NCBI GenBank assembly: GCA_000333235.1 | Contig: CAPN01000021.1 | Location: 1 to 43,561, forward strand | Origin: Pseudoalteromonas luteoviolacea B = ATCC 29581 | Lineage (GTDB): Bacteria; Pseudomonadota; Gammaproteobacteria; Enterobacterales; Alteromonadaceae | DNA length: 43,561 bases | Direction: 5' to 3' | Shown here: one piece after another, positions 1 to 6,922 of the stretch | Layout: every line of letters begins with the position of its first letter | Numbering within the stretch: position 1 is the first letter of the stretch | Position numbers and translations under genes: made by a program | Notes under the pieces: model-generated | Database searches by the model: none | What the model was told of the DNA's origin: nothing | Seen by the model: only the letters and a program-made list of their open reading frames with translations

Positions 1-27
1 TTCTTCTGGATAGCGTTTTCCGCTCAT
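1..27 (-). CDS. IS3-family transposase OrfA, N-terminal fragment
   Basis: Nine codons give MSGKRYPEE before the window ends. Short starts of the type M-x-K-R-Y-x-x-E-E are typical of the helix-turn-helix OrfA proteins of IS3-family elements, which bind the IS ends and are fused to the DDE-containing OrfB by programmed frameshift. The fragment is partial because the window ends, not because of a visible mutation. The identical nine codons occur at the right end of the window. Confidence 0.65.
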
Positions 28-93
28 AAACACCTCTGTATTTTTAGTTATTTTATCTAACTAAGAGGTGTCTAGGAAATTAGTGTCGATTCA
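1..93 (-). mobile_element. Terminal part of an IS3-like insertion sequence (left copy)
   Basis: The terminal inverted repeat ends at base 93; read on the minus strand it begins TGAATCGACACTAATTTCC. The same sequence occurs at the other window end in opposite orientation, with one substitution in the T-rich stretch near base 54. The element's transposase start lies just inside, reading out of the window. Only the end is present, so neither the far terminus nor a target-site duplication can be seen. The IS3 assignment rests on the deduced OrfA start and the terminus. Confidence 0.8.
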
Positions 94-114
94 ATCAGAT
101 TTAAATTTGAATTT

Positions 115-159
115 ACCAAAGGGGTCTCGTGGTGAGACCTTTTAACTCTGACCCCATTG
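115..159. repeat. REPIN-like element, copy 1 (degenerate left arm)
   Basis: The right arm ACTCTGACCCCATTG is intact at 145-159. The expected left arm is decayed to CCAAAGGGGTCTC around 116-128. A small local hairpin (GGTCTC with GAGACC, about 122-138) lies between the arms. It sits just downstream of the minus-strand binding-protein gene and only about 20 bases from the IS end. Confidence 0.7.
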
Positions 160-170
160 AAAGTATGTTG

Positions 171-935
171 TTAATGCAAAAACTCATATTTTGCGACGAG
201 ATTATTGTACTCATCTGATTGTTTAAACGCTGTCATGGCCTTGTTGAAGGAAAGCATTAAATCTTTGTCTATAAACGCCATATGATAGTCTGTTTTTGGG
301 AACAAACGATGGATCACGACATTTTCCATATGTGAATTACCCATGAGCTCTGTGCTTAAATAGTTGAAGATATTGATGTCCATGACGACAAAGTCGACTT
401 TTCCTACTAATAGCATTTCGACTTGTTTTCGTTGATCTGGTAATTCTAGGTAAAGCGGGCTTTTTCTCGTCATGATCCGGTATTCATTGCCTAATACGAC
501 AGACGCATTCTGAAATCCTACGATAGTGTAATATTTTAGATCCTGGATCGAATTGATTTCTAATCTACGACCTTTGAGGCTAATGGCGGCATTTTGATAC
601 GAAATATAAGGAATGCTCATTGCTAAACCCTCTGTATCCATGCGTTGATTCATTGTTAAAGCAGCATCAACTTTCCCGAGTTTAATTAACGTGTTTGATC
701 GGCCGAATGGAACATAAACATAATTTACGGAATAGCCTAATTTGGCAAAAATGGCAGAAATCATGTCTAGCTCGAACCCTGAGTTTTTTTCTTCGATGAC
801 ATAAGGAGGCTTGTTCCAACCTACTGAAATAGAGAGTGAGTTTGCGACAGCAGGGTTGAAAGCAGCAGTTATCAAAAATAGCAGGGATAAACACACTACA
901 TTGATTTGCCTAATTCGTCCGAGATCTTTGTACAC
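171..935 (-). CDS. Periplasmic solute-binding protein, family 3 type
   Basis: A 254-residue protein that resembles the SBP_bac_3 family, whose members bind amino acids or other small solutes in the periplasm for ABC transporters or sensor proteins. The N-terminus has a basic stretch and a hydrophobic segment (about residues 12-29) ending near AVANS, as in a signal peptide. The mature part opens with a beta strand and the WNKPPYVIEE motif, followed by GFELDMISAIFAKLGY, the usual first-lobe pattern. The start is GTG with AAAAGGG about seven bases upstream. No permease or ATPase gene is nearby, so it is an orphan binding protein and its ligand cannot be read from the sequence. Many orphan members in Alteromonadales are annotated only as transporter substrate-binding proteins. 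A repeat arm lies immediately downstream. Confidence 0.85.
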   Translation of the reverse strand: MYKDLGRIRQINVVCLSLLFLITAAFNPAVANSLSISVGWNKPPYVIEEKNSGFELDMISAIFAKLGYSVNYVYVPFGRSNTLIKLGKVDAALTMNQRMDTEGLAMSIPYISYQNAAISLKGRRLEINSIQDLKYYTIVGFQNASVVLGNEYRIMTRKSPLYLELPDQRKQVEMLLVGKVDFVVMDINIFNYLSTELMGNSHMENVVIHRLFPKTDYHMAFIDKDLMLSFNKAMTAFKQSDEYNNLVAKYEFLH

Positions 936-1080
936 AGATAAACCCTTTTATTTTGTATAAAATAAGATTAGGCCAACTTTTCACTTTTCGATAATCCTGT
1001 TTATTAAAAATTGAGTGATAAATCGAAACACATGGGATGAAGCGTTTGAACTTAGACTTAACAATAGGTAATTACTCAAA

Positions 1081-1110
1081 TTGAAACGTGTTTTCATGTA
1101 TTATTGTAAT
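1081..1110 (+). promoter_or_regulatory. Candidate sigma-70 promoter of ppiC
   Basis: TTGAAA at 1081-1086 and TGTAAT at 1105-1110 are separated by 18 bases, matching the -35 and -10 consensus at 5 of 6 positions each. The -10 box ends 40 bases before the ppiC start. This is the only promoter-like pair I scored in the 215-base divergent gap between the binding-protein gene and ppiC; it is a pattern match only. Confidence 0.4.
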
Positions 1111-1150
1111 TAGAGAATTAAAACGCGTAAGACATTGAGAGCAAGTTACT

Positions 1151-1429
1151 ATGGCTAGCACCGCACATGCATTACACATATTGGTAAAGCATCAAACACA
1201 AGCAGAGGATATTCTTCAGCAACTAAAGCAAGGCGCAAAATTTCAGACCTTAGCCAAAAAGTATTCTACCTGTCCTTCGGGGAAAAAAGGGGGCGATCTA
1301 GGTGAGTTTAAGCGTGGAACTATGGTTCCTCAATTTGATAAAGTTTGCTTCACTTGCGAAGTGCTCACCCCGCAAATCGTAAAAACTAAATTTGGTTGGC
1401 ATATTATTAAGGTGCTGTATCGTACATAA
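1151..1429 (+). CDS. ppiC: Peptidyl-prolyl cis-trans isomerase C (parvulin)
   Basis: A 92-residue single-domain parvulin that catalyses cis-trans isomerisation of prolyl bonds. It aligns over its whole length with E. coli PpiC (93 residues): ALHILVKH at the start, the [25 protein letters not shown] core, and the [12 protein letters not shown] end, the last containing the conserved histidine of the family. There is no signal peptide, so it is cytoplasmic like E. coli PpiC. The start is ATG with a GAGAG stretch about nine bases upstream. It is a single gene, divergent from the binding protein and convergent with the next small gene, from which it is separated by a REPIN-like element starting eight bases after its stop codon. 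Confidence 0.95.
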   Translation: MASTAHALHILVKHQTQAEDILQQLKQGAKFQTLAKKYSTCPSGKKGGDLGEFKRGTMVPQFDKVCFTCEVLTPQIVKTKFGWHIIKVLYRT

Positions 1430-1436
1430 GATACAA

Positions 1437-1491
1437 CAATGGGGTCAGAGTGGTTTGAAGATTACAGCACCTTTTTACTCTGACCCCATTG
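1437..1491. repeat. REPIN-like element, copy 2
   Basis: Two perfect 15-base arms, CAATGGGGTCAGAGT at 1437-1451 and its exact reverse complement at 1477-1491, surround a 25-base loop. The element fills almost the whole gap between the convergent ppiC and the following minus-strand gene. Confidence 0.9.
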
Positions 1492-1496
1492 CAAGA

Positions 1497-1811
1497 TCAA
1501 TGTATGGTTATCGGCAAATCATTTACGACCAAAGATTGACCATTTTCTTTCGCTCGAATAAAACTTGAAATCAACACATCGTTAGCCAATGCGCTGATGT
1601 CATCAACCTGTTCGACCATACAAAACATAATTGAATCCCATCCGAGTCCTTTGATGAACTTGGTTAGTTTTTGTAGATTATTTTGATAATTCTCATCGGT
1701 TGTGAGCAAACCAATAGAGTGTTTGTTGCCTAGTTTGTACTTGCTGTTGTTTGCCATCGAGCATTTAGCGTATCCGCTGAGTACATAAACCGTATTCGAT
1801 TTTCTATCCAT
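1497..1811 (-). CDS. Small hypothetical protein
   Basis: A 104-residue reading frame starting at ATG with no convincing Shine-Dalgarno sequence. I do not recognise a family. The protein has no signal peptide or membrane segment; it contains two cysteines (CSMANN near residue 17 and FCMVEQ near 63) and a mixed, soluble-looking composition. Its stop codon lies six bases from the right arm of a repeat element, and another repeat element lies about 100 bases upstream, so the gene sits between two mobile repeats. It could be a real small accessory gene or a remnant; ordinary residue composition over 104 codons favours coding. Confidence 0.5.
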   Translation of the reverse strand: MDRKSNTVYVLSGYAKCSMANNSKYKLGNKHSIGLLTTDENYQNNLQKLTKFIKGLGWDSIMFCMVEQVDDISALANDVLISSFIRAKENGQSLVVNDLPITIH

Positions 1812-2222
1812 GTTGTTAACATTCTTAATGGGTATTGCAAGTTTGAATGCATTTTTTAGACCAAACTAATTGACAGTTTTTTGGCTTATCGAGTAGCTGT
1901 CAAATTACGTAGGGTCAGAGTCAATTGCGTTTTTAAATTTTTCGAGGGTTTCAACTCTGACCCCATTGGTAGAGTGTCGTAGAAGCGTCTTTTTCGTTTG
2001 CTCATTAATTCTTAGTAGGTTCAGTTATCACTACTTTATACGAGCAATGGTTTAACTTGTTGTTTTAAAAATTTATTTTTATATACACACCTCCTTACAG
2101 CTTTTGAGTAGTCGGCCATTTAAGAGTATGTTTTCATAATTTAAACAAACGATTCCTGATTAGCCAAGGTGGCTAAATAGAAGGGTAGGCGTTATATCTA
2201 TTTGAACTTTTTCGAGGCCAGA
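1812..2222. other. 411-base intergenic region containing a repeat element
   Basis: This divergent gap between the small hypothetical gene and the hydrolase gene holds REPIN-like copy 3 (1909-1968). The rest is AT-rich. An AGGAGGTG-like string is present on the minus strand near 2088-2096, but it is followed by no usable start codon with an open frame. I see no RNA gene or convincing promoter pair. Confidence 0.5.
1909..1968. repeat. REPIN-like element, copy 3
   Basis: The left arm is GTAGGGTCAGAGT (1909-1921), with its outer bases diverged; the right arm ACTCTGACCCCATTG is perfect at 1954-1968. The 32-base loop begins CAATTGCGTTTTT and ends GGTTTCA, resembling the loops of copies 4 and 5. 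It is the only element of the family in a divergent gap. Confidence 0.85.
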
Positions 2223-3476
2223 ATGAAAAAGCTATTAACAAGTATTGGTTTGAGTTTCTTGTCGACTGTCGTTTGGAGCTCAGAGGCAGGGGCGGCTGCA
2301 ACGCAATCTATATCTAATTGTAAAGTAGGGATTTATACGAACAAAGAAAACGTGATCGTAGTAACAAAGCGAGGCGAGGGTTACCGCTATATGTACGATC
2401 AAGGCGCAGTTGGGATAGTCGGCGATGATCAAGTGTTAGGCTGTGATGCACGAACACTAAGCACATATGAGGATGGATTACTGAACGCGGTAAACATTCG
2501 GGTAACCGATACGCGATTTGTTGTTGATGGAGTAACGCTTGTTGGGCAGTTGATAGAACCTGAAAACGTAAGTGAAAGGTCGACGTTAATTGTGTATGCA
2601 CATGGTTCTGAAGAGAGTGGATGGCTAGAACAAGCCAGTGACCCCTATCAGATGGTCGCTCGAGGCATTTCGGTGTTTGTTTATGATAAAAGAGGCACAG
2701 GGCTATCCGAAGGAAACTATTCTCAAAACTTTCCGCAATTGGCCAAAGATCTTGTCGCAGCGTCAAAAGAAGCCAAAAACCTGGCAAAGGGAAGGTTTGA
2801 ACGGTTTGGTTTAGTTGGACTGAGTCAAGGAGGATGGATAGCACCTTTGGCGGCTGAAAAAGCCGAAGCCGATTTTATCGCGATCGGTTATGGGTTGGTT
2901 GTTGATATTCTAGAAGAAGATGCTGCTCAAGTTCAGTTAGAACTCTTGCAAGCAGGTTACGGCGGCGATGTCATAATGAAAGCTAAAACAATAACAGATG
3001 TCACCGCATTGGTTGCCTCATCTGGATATACTAAAGGACTTCAAGAATTAGATGAACTGCGTCAACTCTATGCCAATGAGGACTGGTTTAAGCGTATTAA
3101 AGGTGGATATTCTGGCGTGATACTGAGTATGTCTTCAAATGAACTTCGCAGTAACGGCATCCCAATGTTTGATAGACTTAACATTGATTGGTCGCTTGTT
3201 CCGTTAGAGGTATTACGTAAAGTCAACGTGCCTCAATTTTGGATTTTAGCAGGTGAAGACCGTGAGGCCCCAATAGAAAAAACGATGGAAAGGTTAAAGA
3301 CGCTTCGCAGTGAAGGAAAGCCTATCCAGATCCACGTTTTCCCAAATACGGACCATGGCATGTGGGAATTTCAAGAACAAAGTAATGGGGTTAGGCAATA
3401 TACTAAAGTGACAGCAGGGTTTCATGATCTTTTGGCTGACTGGCTGAAAAGCGGGCAGGTCAAGAACATAAAATAA
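2223..3476 (+). CDS. Secreted alpha/beta hydrolase (esterase-like)
   Basis: A 417-residue alpha/beta-hydrolase, probably exported. The ATG at 2223 follows CGAGG at a good distance and opens a typical signal peptide (MKKLLTSIGLSFLSTVVWSS); an upstream TTG at 2202 lacks support. An approximately 90-residue N-terminal part precedes the catalytic fold. The fold shows the oxyanion-region motif YAHG (about residue 125), YDKRGTGLSEG, the nucleophile elbow GLSQGG with Ser near 201, an acid candidate in LAGEDREAP, and the catalytic histidine in TDHGMWEF. The layout resembles the peptidase S9/acylamino-acid hydrolase-like group (COG1073 type) with the helical lid between the elbow and the acid residue. 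Substrate is unknown. A repeat element begins six bases after the stop codon. Confidence 0.85.
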   Translation: MKKLLTSIGLSFLSTVVWSSEAGAAATQSISNCKVGIYTNKENVIVVTKRGEGYRYMYDQGAVGIVGDDQVLGCDARTLSTYEDGLLNAVNIRVTDTRFVVDGVTLVGQLIEPENVSERSTLIVYAHGSEESGWLEQASDPYQMVARGISVFVYDKRGTGLSEGNYSQNFPQLAKDLVAASKEAKNLAKGRFERFGLVGLSQGGWIAPLAAEKAEADFIAIGYGLVVDILEEDAAQVQLELLQAGYGGDVIMKAKTITDVTALVASSGYTKGLQELDELRQLYANEDWFKRIKGGYSGVILSMSSNELRSNGIPMFDRLNIDWSLVPLEVLRKVNVPQFWILAGEDREAPIEKTMERLKTLRSEGKPIQIHVFPNTDHGMWEFQEQSNGVRQYTKVTAGFHDLLADWLKSGQVKNIK

Positions 3477-3481
3477 GACTT

Positions 3482-3547
3482 CAATGGGGTCAGAGTTAAT
3501 TGCATTTAACGTATTAGACGTACCACGTTTCGACTCTGACCCTATTG
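3482..3547. repeat. REPIN-like element, copy 4
   Basis: Left arm CAATGGGGTCAGAGT at 3482-3496 and right arm ACTCTGACCCTATTG at 3533-3547, one mismatch from perfect pairing. The 36-base loop starts TAATTGCATTTAACG and ends CACGTTTCG, a pattern also visible in copy 5. It lies between two co-directional genes. Confidence 0.9.
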
Positions 3548-3613
3548 ATAAGCTTTTACTTTTGGAGCAGACTGTTATTTATTGGACCGAAAATAGCCTG
3601 ATTTGGTAAAAGA

Positions 3614-6286
3614 ATGGATGCTGATTTATTATTATTCCTATTCAATGTCTTTTTGTTTTTTGGGGTGATCATTGCACTTAAAGATCATCATCAAATTAAG
3701 CACTTACGGAAAAAAATTCTGCATTTACAAGCACGTTTGGACCTGGAAGCAAGTCAAGTAAAAAAGTTAAGGCGTAAACTTGAACAGGTTTCACTCTCGT
3801 CTCAAGAAACAAGCATACACGATAATGCCTTGTTGCAAGAAGAAGTAAGCGATGGTTCGTCAATTGAAAATGTATCTAAAAACTCAAGTACCGAGTCAAA
3901 CTTAGCAGTTCAGTCACCTTGGCAAGAACCCTTGAGTTTAGAATCGAATTCTATCGTAAAACCGACTCTGGTCAGTAAAGTATCACCGAAATTACAACTA
4001 TCTCCTTTTAGTCTTGATGAGTTTTTGAAAGGCAATGGAATATTTTGGCTCGGTTCATTGGTATTGGCGTTGGGTGGCTTATTTTTAGCGAAATACTCAA
4101 TTGAAGCGGGTTTATTATCTCCATTAGTACGAGTAGCTTTTGGGGCGCTATTTGGTATTTCTTTGGTGATTGGCGCAGAAGTCGTTAATCAATATAAAGA
4201 AAAGCTCAATATCCATACCCCCAATATATCAGCAGCTTTAGCTGGTGGAGGAGTGATTACTTGTTTCGCGATGTCTTTGGTGGCATTCGATTTTTACCGC
4301 TTTATTACGCCTGATATTGCTTTTGTACTTTTAGCGCTTATTTCACTAGCAGCTACTTCGCTTGCATTAAGATACGGGCCTGTTTTAGCTGGCATTGGCA
4401 TTATCGGTTCCTACATTGTTCCTGCGGTGGTATCAACGGGTTCTAATAATGTTCTAGGGTTGTTGCTTTATGTTTCATTCATTTCGCTATCGGCGGTTTG
4501 GGTAGCGCAATATGTTAAACAAACCTGGTTGTGGTGGTTGAGTTTTGCTGGGCATTTTGTTTGGTTTCTTGGAGCGGCCTTAATCGGGAGTGAAAGTGAC
4601 TTTGTTAGCATCAGTTTGTTTGCTGCATTTTCATTGTATTTGTATGTGCTCAGCGGTCTATTAGGGTGGCAGTTGAAGTATGTTATGGTGGAGCCTTTGC
4701 CGATCAAAACATTACTCATGCCAAGAAAAGAACAAGCAGTGATTTTCTTAACGCTATTTCTAAGTATTTTGTATTTAACGCTTCAAAATGAATATCTCCC
4801 TATTATTTGGTTTTGTTTGCTGCTCGGACTGCTCGCTATGTTCGCAGCCAATCGGCACAGCGCTTTAGATTCTTGGCCTTTTTGGATGTTGGGTTTTGTA
4901 CTTTATGTAATTCATCTAATGCCTGAAGCTTCAGATCTTGAAAATAATCTTTTTCCTTTTACAGGTAAATACCTGTTTGTTCAGGTAGTTGTTTTGGTCG
5001 GTATGGTGTTTAGCCTGTTCATGTTAAAACATTTCAATCATCGAAGTGCCTATTTTTTGTTGCTCGCGATCGTTCCGATAAGCCTTTACGGCGTGAGTTT
5101 TGCGCTTTCTTCCGAAAAAGCCGAACCATCTCTCTATCCAATTTGGGCAATGGAAATGCTCATGATCGCTGCGTTTGCTTCCTATGGAGCGGTAAAAACC
5201 AAATTTAACCTACACAAAGTTACCTATTTGGTTTTGGCCAATGCCATGCTTACGCTCTGTTTCACTATGTTGCTTTCAGCTAGCACGTTGACCTTGGCTT
5301 TAGTTGCTCAAGTTGCTTCAATGAGTTATTTAAGCTGGAAATATGAAGTCCGTATTCCAGATTGGATCTATAAAGTCGCATTATTGGCAGTGGTTTCGCG
5401 CTTGTCTTTGGCGCCGTGGCTCGAAGCATATAAAGATGAAGTAATATTCACTGTCCATTGGACACTTGTTGTTTACCCAGTAACACTTGCGTTAATTTGG
5501 TTTGCAGCTAAGTATCAATATTCAAAGAAGATTGCAGCGTGGTTGAAGGGCGTATTCGTGCATCTTATCGCTTTATTGATTACGACAGAAACCAGTTACT
5601 TATTGGTTGGCGATTATCCCGACTTCTTTAATTTAAGCTATCATGAATCCATTGTGCTTGCATTAAACTGGTTGATCCTGACCGGCGTCTATTTATGGAG
5701 AAGCAAACAAAGCGATGGGATGACTCAGTTATATCAGACAGCTGGAATGTTACTTTTGCTAGGTATCACAGCGATTCATTTTGATATAACGGTGCTTAAT
5801 AACCCCTTTATTGAACTTCAGTTTATCGGCGCAGGATTAGTCAATTGGACGTTATTACAATGGTTTGTTCCTGCCTTAACTCTTAGCGTTTATATAAAAT
5901 TCAAATTGTTAGATTCAAACCTAAAAAACATAGGATTGGGTGTCATAGGTGTGTTTGGAATATTGTTTATAAATGGGGTGATCCGAAATGCATTTCACGA
6001 CGGTTATTTGTATTGGTTTATGCCATTACAACAGGCTGAACTCTACACCTACTCGATTGTTTGGCTTGCGATATCTACGATCGCATTAGTTGTCGCGCAC
6101 TATTTTAATGTTCCGAAATTAACCAATGCTGGATTTATTGGTTTAGCCATTGTTGTTCTTAAAGCGTTTGGTATTGATATGGCTCACTTAGAAGGGTTGT
6201 TAAGAGCGATGTCTTTTATAGGACTTGGGCTTTGTTTAGTCGGGATCGGTTGGTTGTCTCAAAAAATACAAAAAGCGTCTCAGTAA
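3614..6286 (+). CDS. DUF2339-family polytopic membrane protein
   Basis: An 890-residue integral membrane protein. Residues 5-22 form a first membrane helix, followed by a basic coiled-coil stretch (about 25-60), a Ser/Glu-rich linker to about 135, and then roughly twenty hydrophobic helices to the end. The segment FWLGSLVLALGGLFLAKYSI followed by GLLSPLVRVAFGALFG is the typical opening of DUF2339 proteins (COG5373), which have no firmly established function. The start is ATG; the upstream AAAAGA is only a weak ribosome site. The gene stands alone between two repeat elements and shows no operon partner. The family assignment is confident from the N-terminal architecture; nothing in the sequence points to a substrate or activity. 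Confidence 0.85.
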   Translation: MDADLLLFLFNVFLFFGVIIALKDHHQIKHLRKKILHLQARLDLEASQVKKLRRKLEQVSLSSQETSIHDNALLQEEVSDGSSIENVSKNSSTESNLAVQSPWQEPLSLESNSIVKPTLVSKVSPKLQLSPFSLDEFLKGNGIFWLGSLVLALGGLFLAKYSIEAGLLSPLVRVAFGALFGISLVIGAEVVNQYKEKLNIHTPNISAALAGGGVITCFAMSLVAFDFYRFITPDIAFVLLALISLAATSLALRYGPVLAGIGIIGSYIVPAVVSTGSNNVLGLLLYVSFISLSAVWVAQYVKQTWLWWLSFAGHFVWFLGAALIGSESDFVSISLFAAFSLYLYVLSGLLGWQLKYVMVEPLPIKTLLMPRKEQAVIFLTLFLSILYLTLQNEYLPIIWFCLLLGLLAMFAANRHSALDSWPFWMLGFVLYVIHLMPEASDLENNLFPFTGKYLFVQVVVLVGMVFSLFMLKHFNHRSAYFLLLAIVPISLYGVSFALSSEKAEPSLYPIWAMEMLMIAAFASYGAVKTKFNLHKVTYLVLANAMLTLCFTMLLSASTLTLALVAQVASMSYLSWKYEVRIPDWIYKVALLAVVSRLSLAPWLEAYKDEVIFTVHWTLVVYPVTLALIWFAAKYQYSKKIAAWLKGVFVHLIALLITTETSYLLVGDYPDFFNLSYHESIVLALNWLILTGVYLWRSKQSDGMTQLYQTAGMLLLLGITAIHFDITVLNNPFIELQFIGAGLVNWTLLQWFVPALTLSVYIKFKLLDSNLKNIGLGVIGVFGILFINGVIRNAFHDGYLYWFMPLQQAELYTYSIVWLAISTIALVVAHYFNVPKLTNAGFIGLAIVVLKAFGIDMAHLEGLLRAMSFIGLGLCLVGIGWLSQKIQKASQ

Positions 6287-6292
6287 AGTGAC

Positions 6293-6358
6293 CAATGGGG
6301 TCAGAGTAAAATGCAATTTAGCGTTTTGAAGGTTGTCGCGTTTCCTCACTTTATTTTG
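6293..6358. repeat. REPIN-like element, copy 5 (right arm decayed)
   Basis: A perfect left arm CAATGGGGTCAGAGT lies at 6293-6307, starting seven bases after the DUF2339 stop codon. The following bases (ATGCAATTTAGCGTTTT, then GTCGCGTTTC) line up with the loop of copy 4, but the expected ACTCTGACC arm is degraded to CTCACTTTATTTTG. This suggests a once complete element that lost one arm by mutation. Confidence 0.7.
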
Positions 6359-6420
6359 TCTTGTGAGGTTCATGCCGAATTGCTAATCTTGGTGCTAATT
6401 AAGCATTAAGAGGCGTGAAC

Positions 6421-6870
6421 ATGCAGGGATTTTTCGATAAGTTTCCAATAAAAACAAAAATCAACGTGGCGTGGGGAGATATGGATGCGCTGGGGCATGT
6501 CAATAATGTGTCGTATTTTCGTTATTTTGAAACCGCTCGCATTGATTTTTTGACACAAACTGGTTTATTAGAAATTCTTTCTGATCCAAGTACTAGCCCT
6601 GTGTTGAGAGATACACATGCGCACTATAAGCGGCCAGTGGTTTTTCCGGATACGTTGGTTGTAGGTACTTATATAACGGATATTAAAGAAGATAGATTTA
6701 CTATGCGTTATGAAGCTTTCAGTGAATCACAGCAAGCGATATGTACTACTGGATATGCTAATGTCGTGATGTTTAATATGCGTAGTTCACAAAAAACACC
6801 CATACCAGCCAAAATGCTAGATGTGCTTAAAGCGCATAGCTATACAATGGGGTCAGAGTCGATTACTTAA
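6421..6870 (+). CDS. 4HBT-type acyl-CoA thioesterase
   Basis: A 149-residue hotdog-fold protein of the 4-hydroxybenzoyl-CoA thioesterase/YbgC-like family, which hydrolyses acyl-CoA thioesters in the cytoplasm. The signature WGDMDALGHVNNVSYFRYFE (residues 18-37) carries the catalytic Asp of the D-x-D-x3-H-x-N pattern; HAHYKRPVVFPD is the second conserved block. The start is ATG 6421, seven bases after AAGAGG; a GTG at 6415 is too close to that site. The last residues TMGSESIT and the stop codon overlap a REPIN-like arm (6845-6859), so the natural C-terminus was probably replaced when the repeat arrived. Family length is commonly 130-160, so the core is intact. Confidence 0.9.
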   Translation: MQGFFDKFPIKTKINVAWGDMDALGHVNNVSYFRYFETARIDFLTQTGLLEILSDPSTSPVLRDTHAHYKRPVVFPDTLVVGTYITDIKEDRFTMRYEAFSESQQAICTTGYANVVMFNMRSSQKTPIPAKMLDVLKAHSYTMGSESIT

Positions 6871-6903
6871 CTTACCGTGATTGTTTTGACTCTGACCCTA
6901 ATG
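6845..6903. repeat. REPIN-like element, copy 6, overlapping a coding end
   Basis: Left arm CAATGGGGTCAGAGT at 6845-6859 lies inside the thioesterase gene; right arm ACTCTGACCCTAATG at 6889-6903 lies beyond its stop. The loop is 29 bases and contains the TAA stop of the gene. The next gene, on the minus strand, ends 20 bases further on. Confidence 0.9.
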
Positions 6904-6922
6904 TAAGGCGGTTCGTTTAAAG

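Noticed and set aside
1437..1491. REPIN-like elements read as ordinary bidirectional terminators
   Set aside because: The arms are long and conserved in sequence across loci, the loops are 14-36 bases, there is no T run, and some copies lie inside genes. They may still affect transcripts.
2086..2096. Shine-Dalgarno-like AGGAGGTG on the minus strand
   Set aside because: It is followed by GTG TGT ATA TAA, so no gene starts there.
2314..2844. A 176-codon open frame opposite the hydrolase gene
   Set aside because: It is antisense to a well-supported hydrolase and has no family features; it is a shadow frame. Similar shadows opposite rhlE, the RND genes, hutH and hutU were left out for the same reason.
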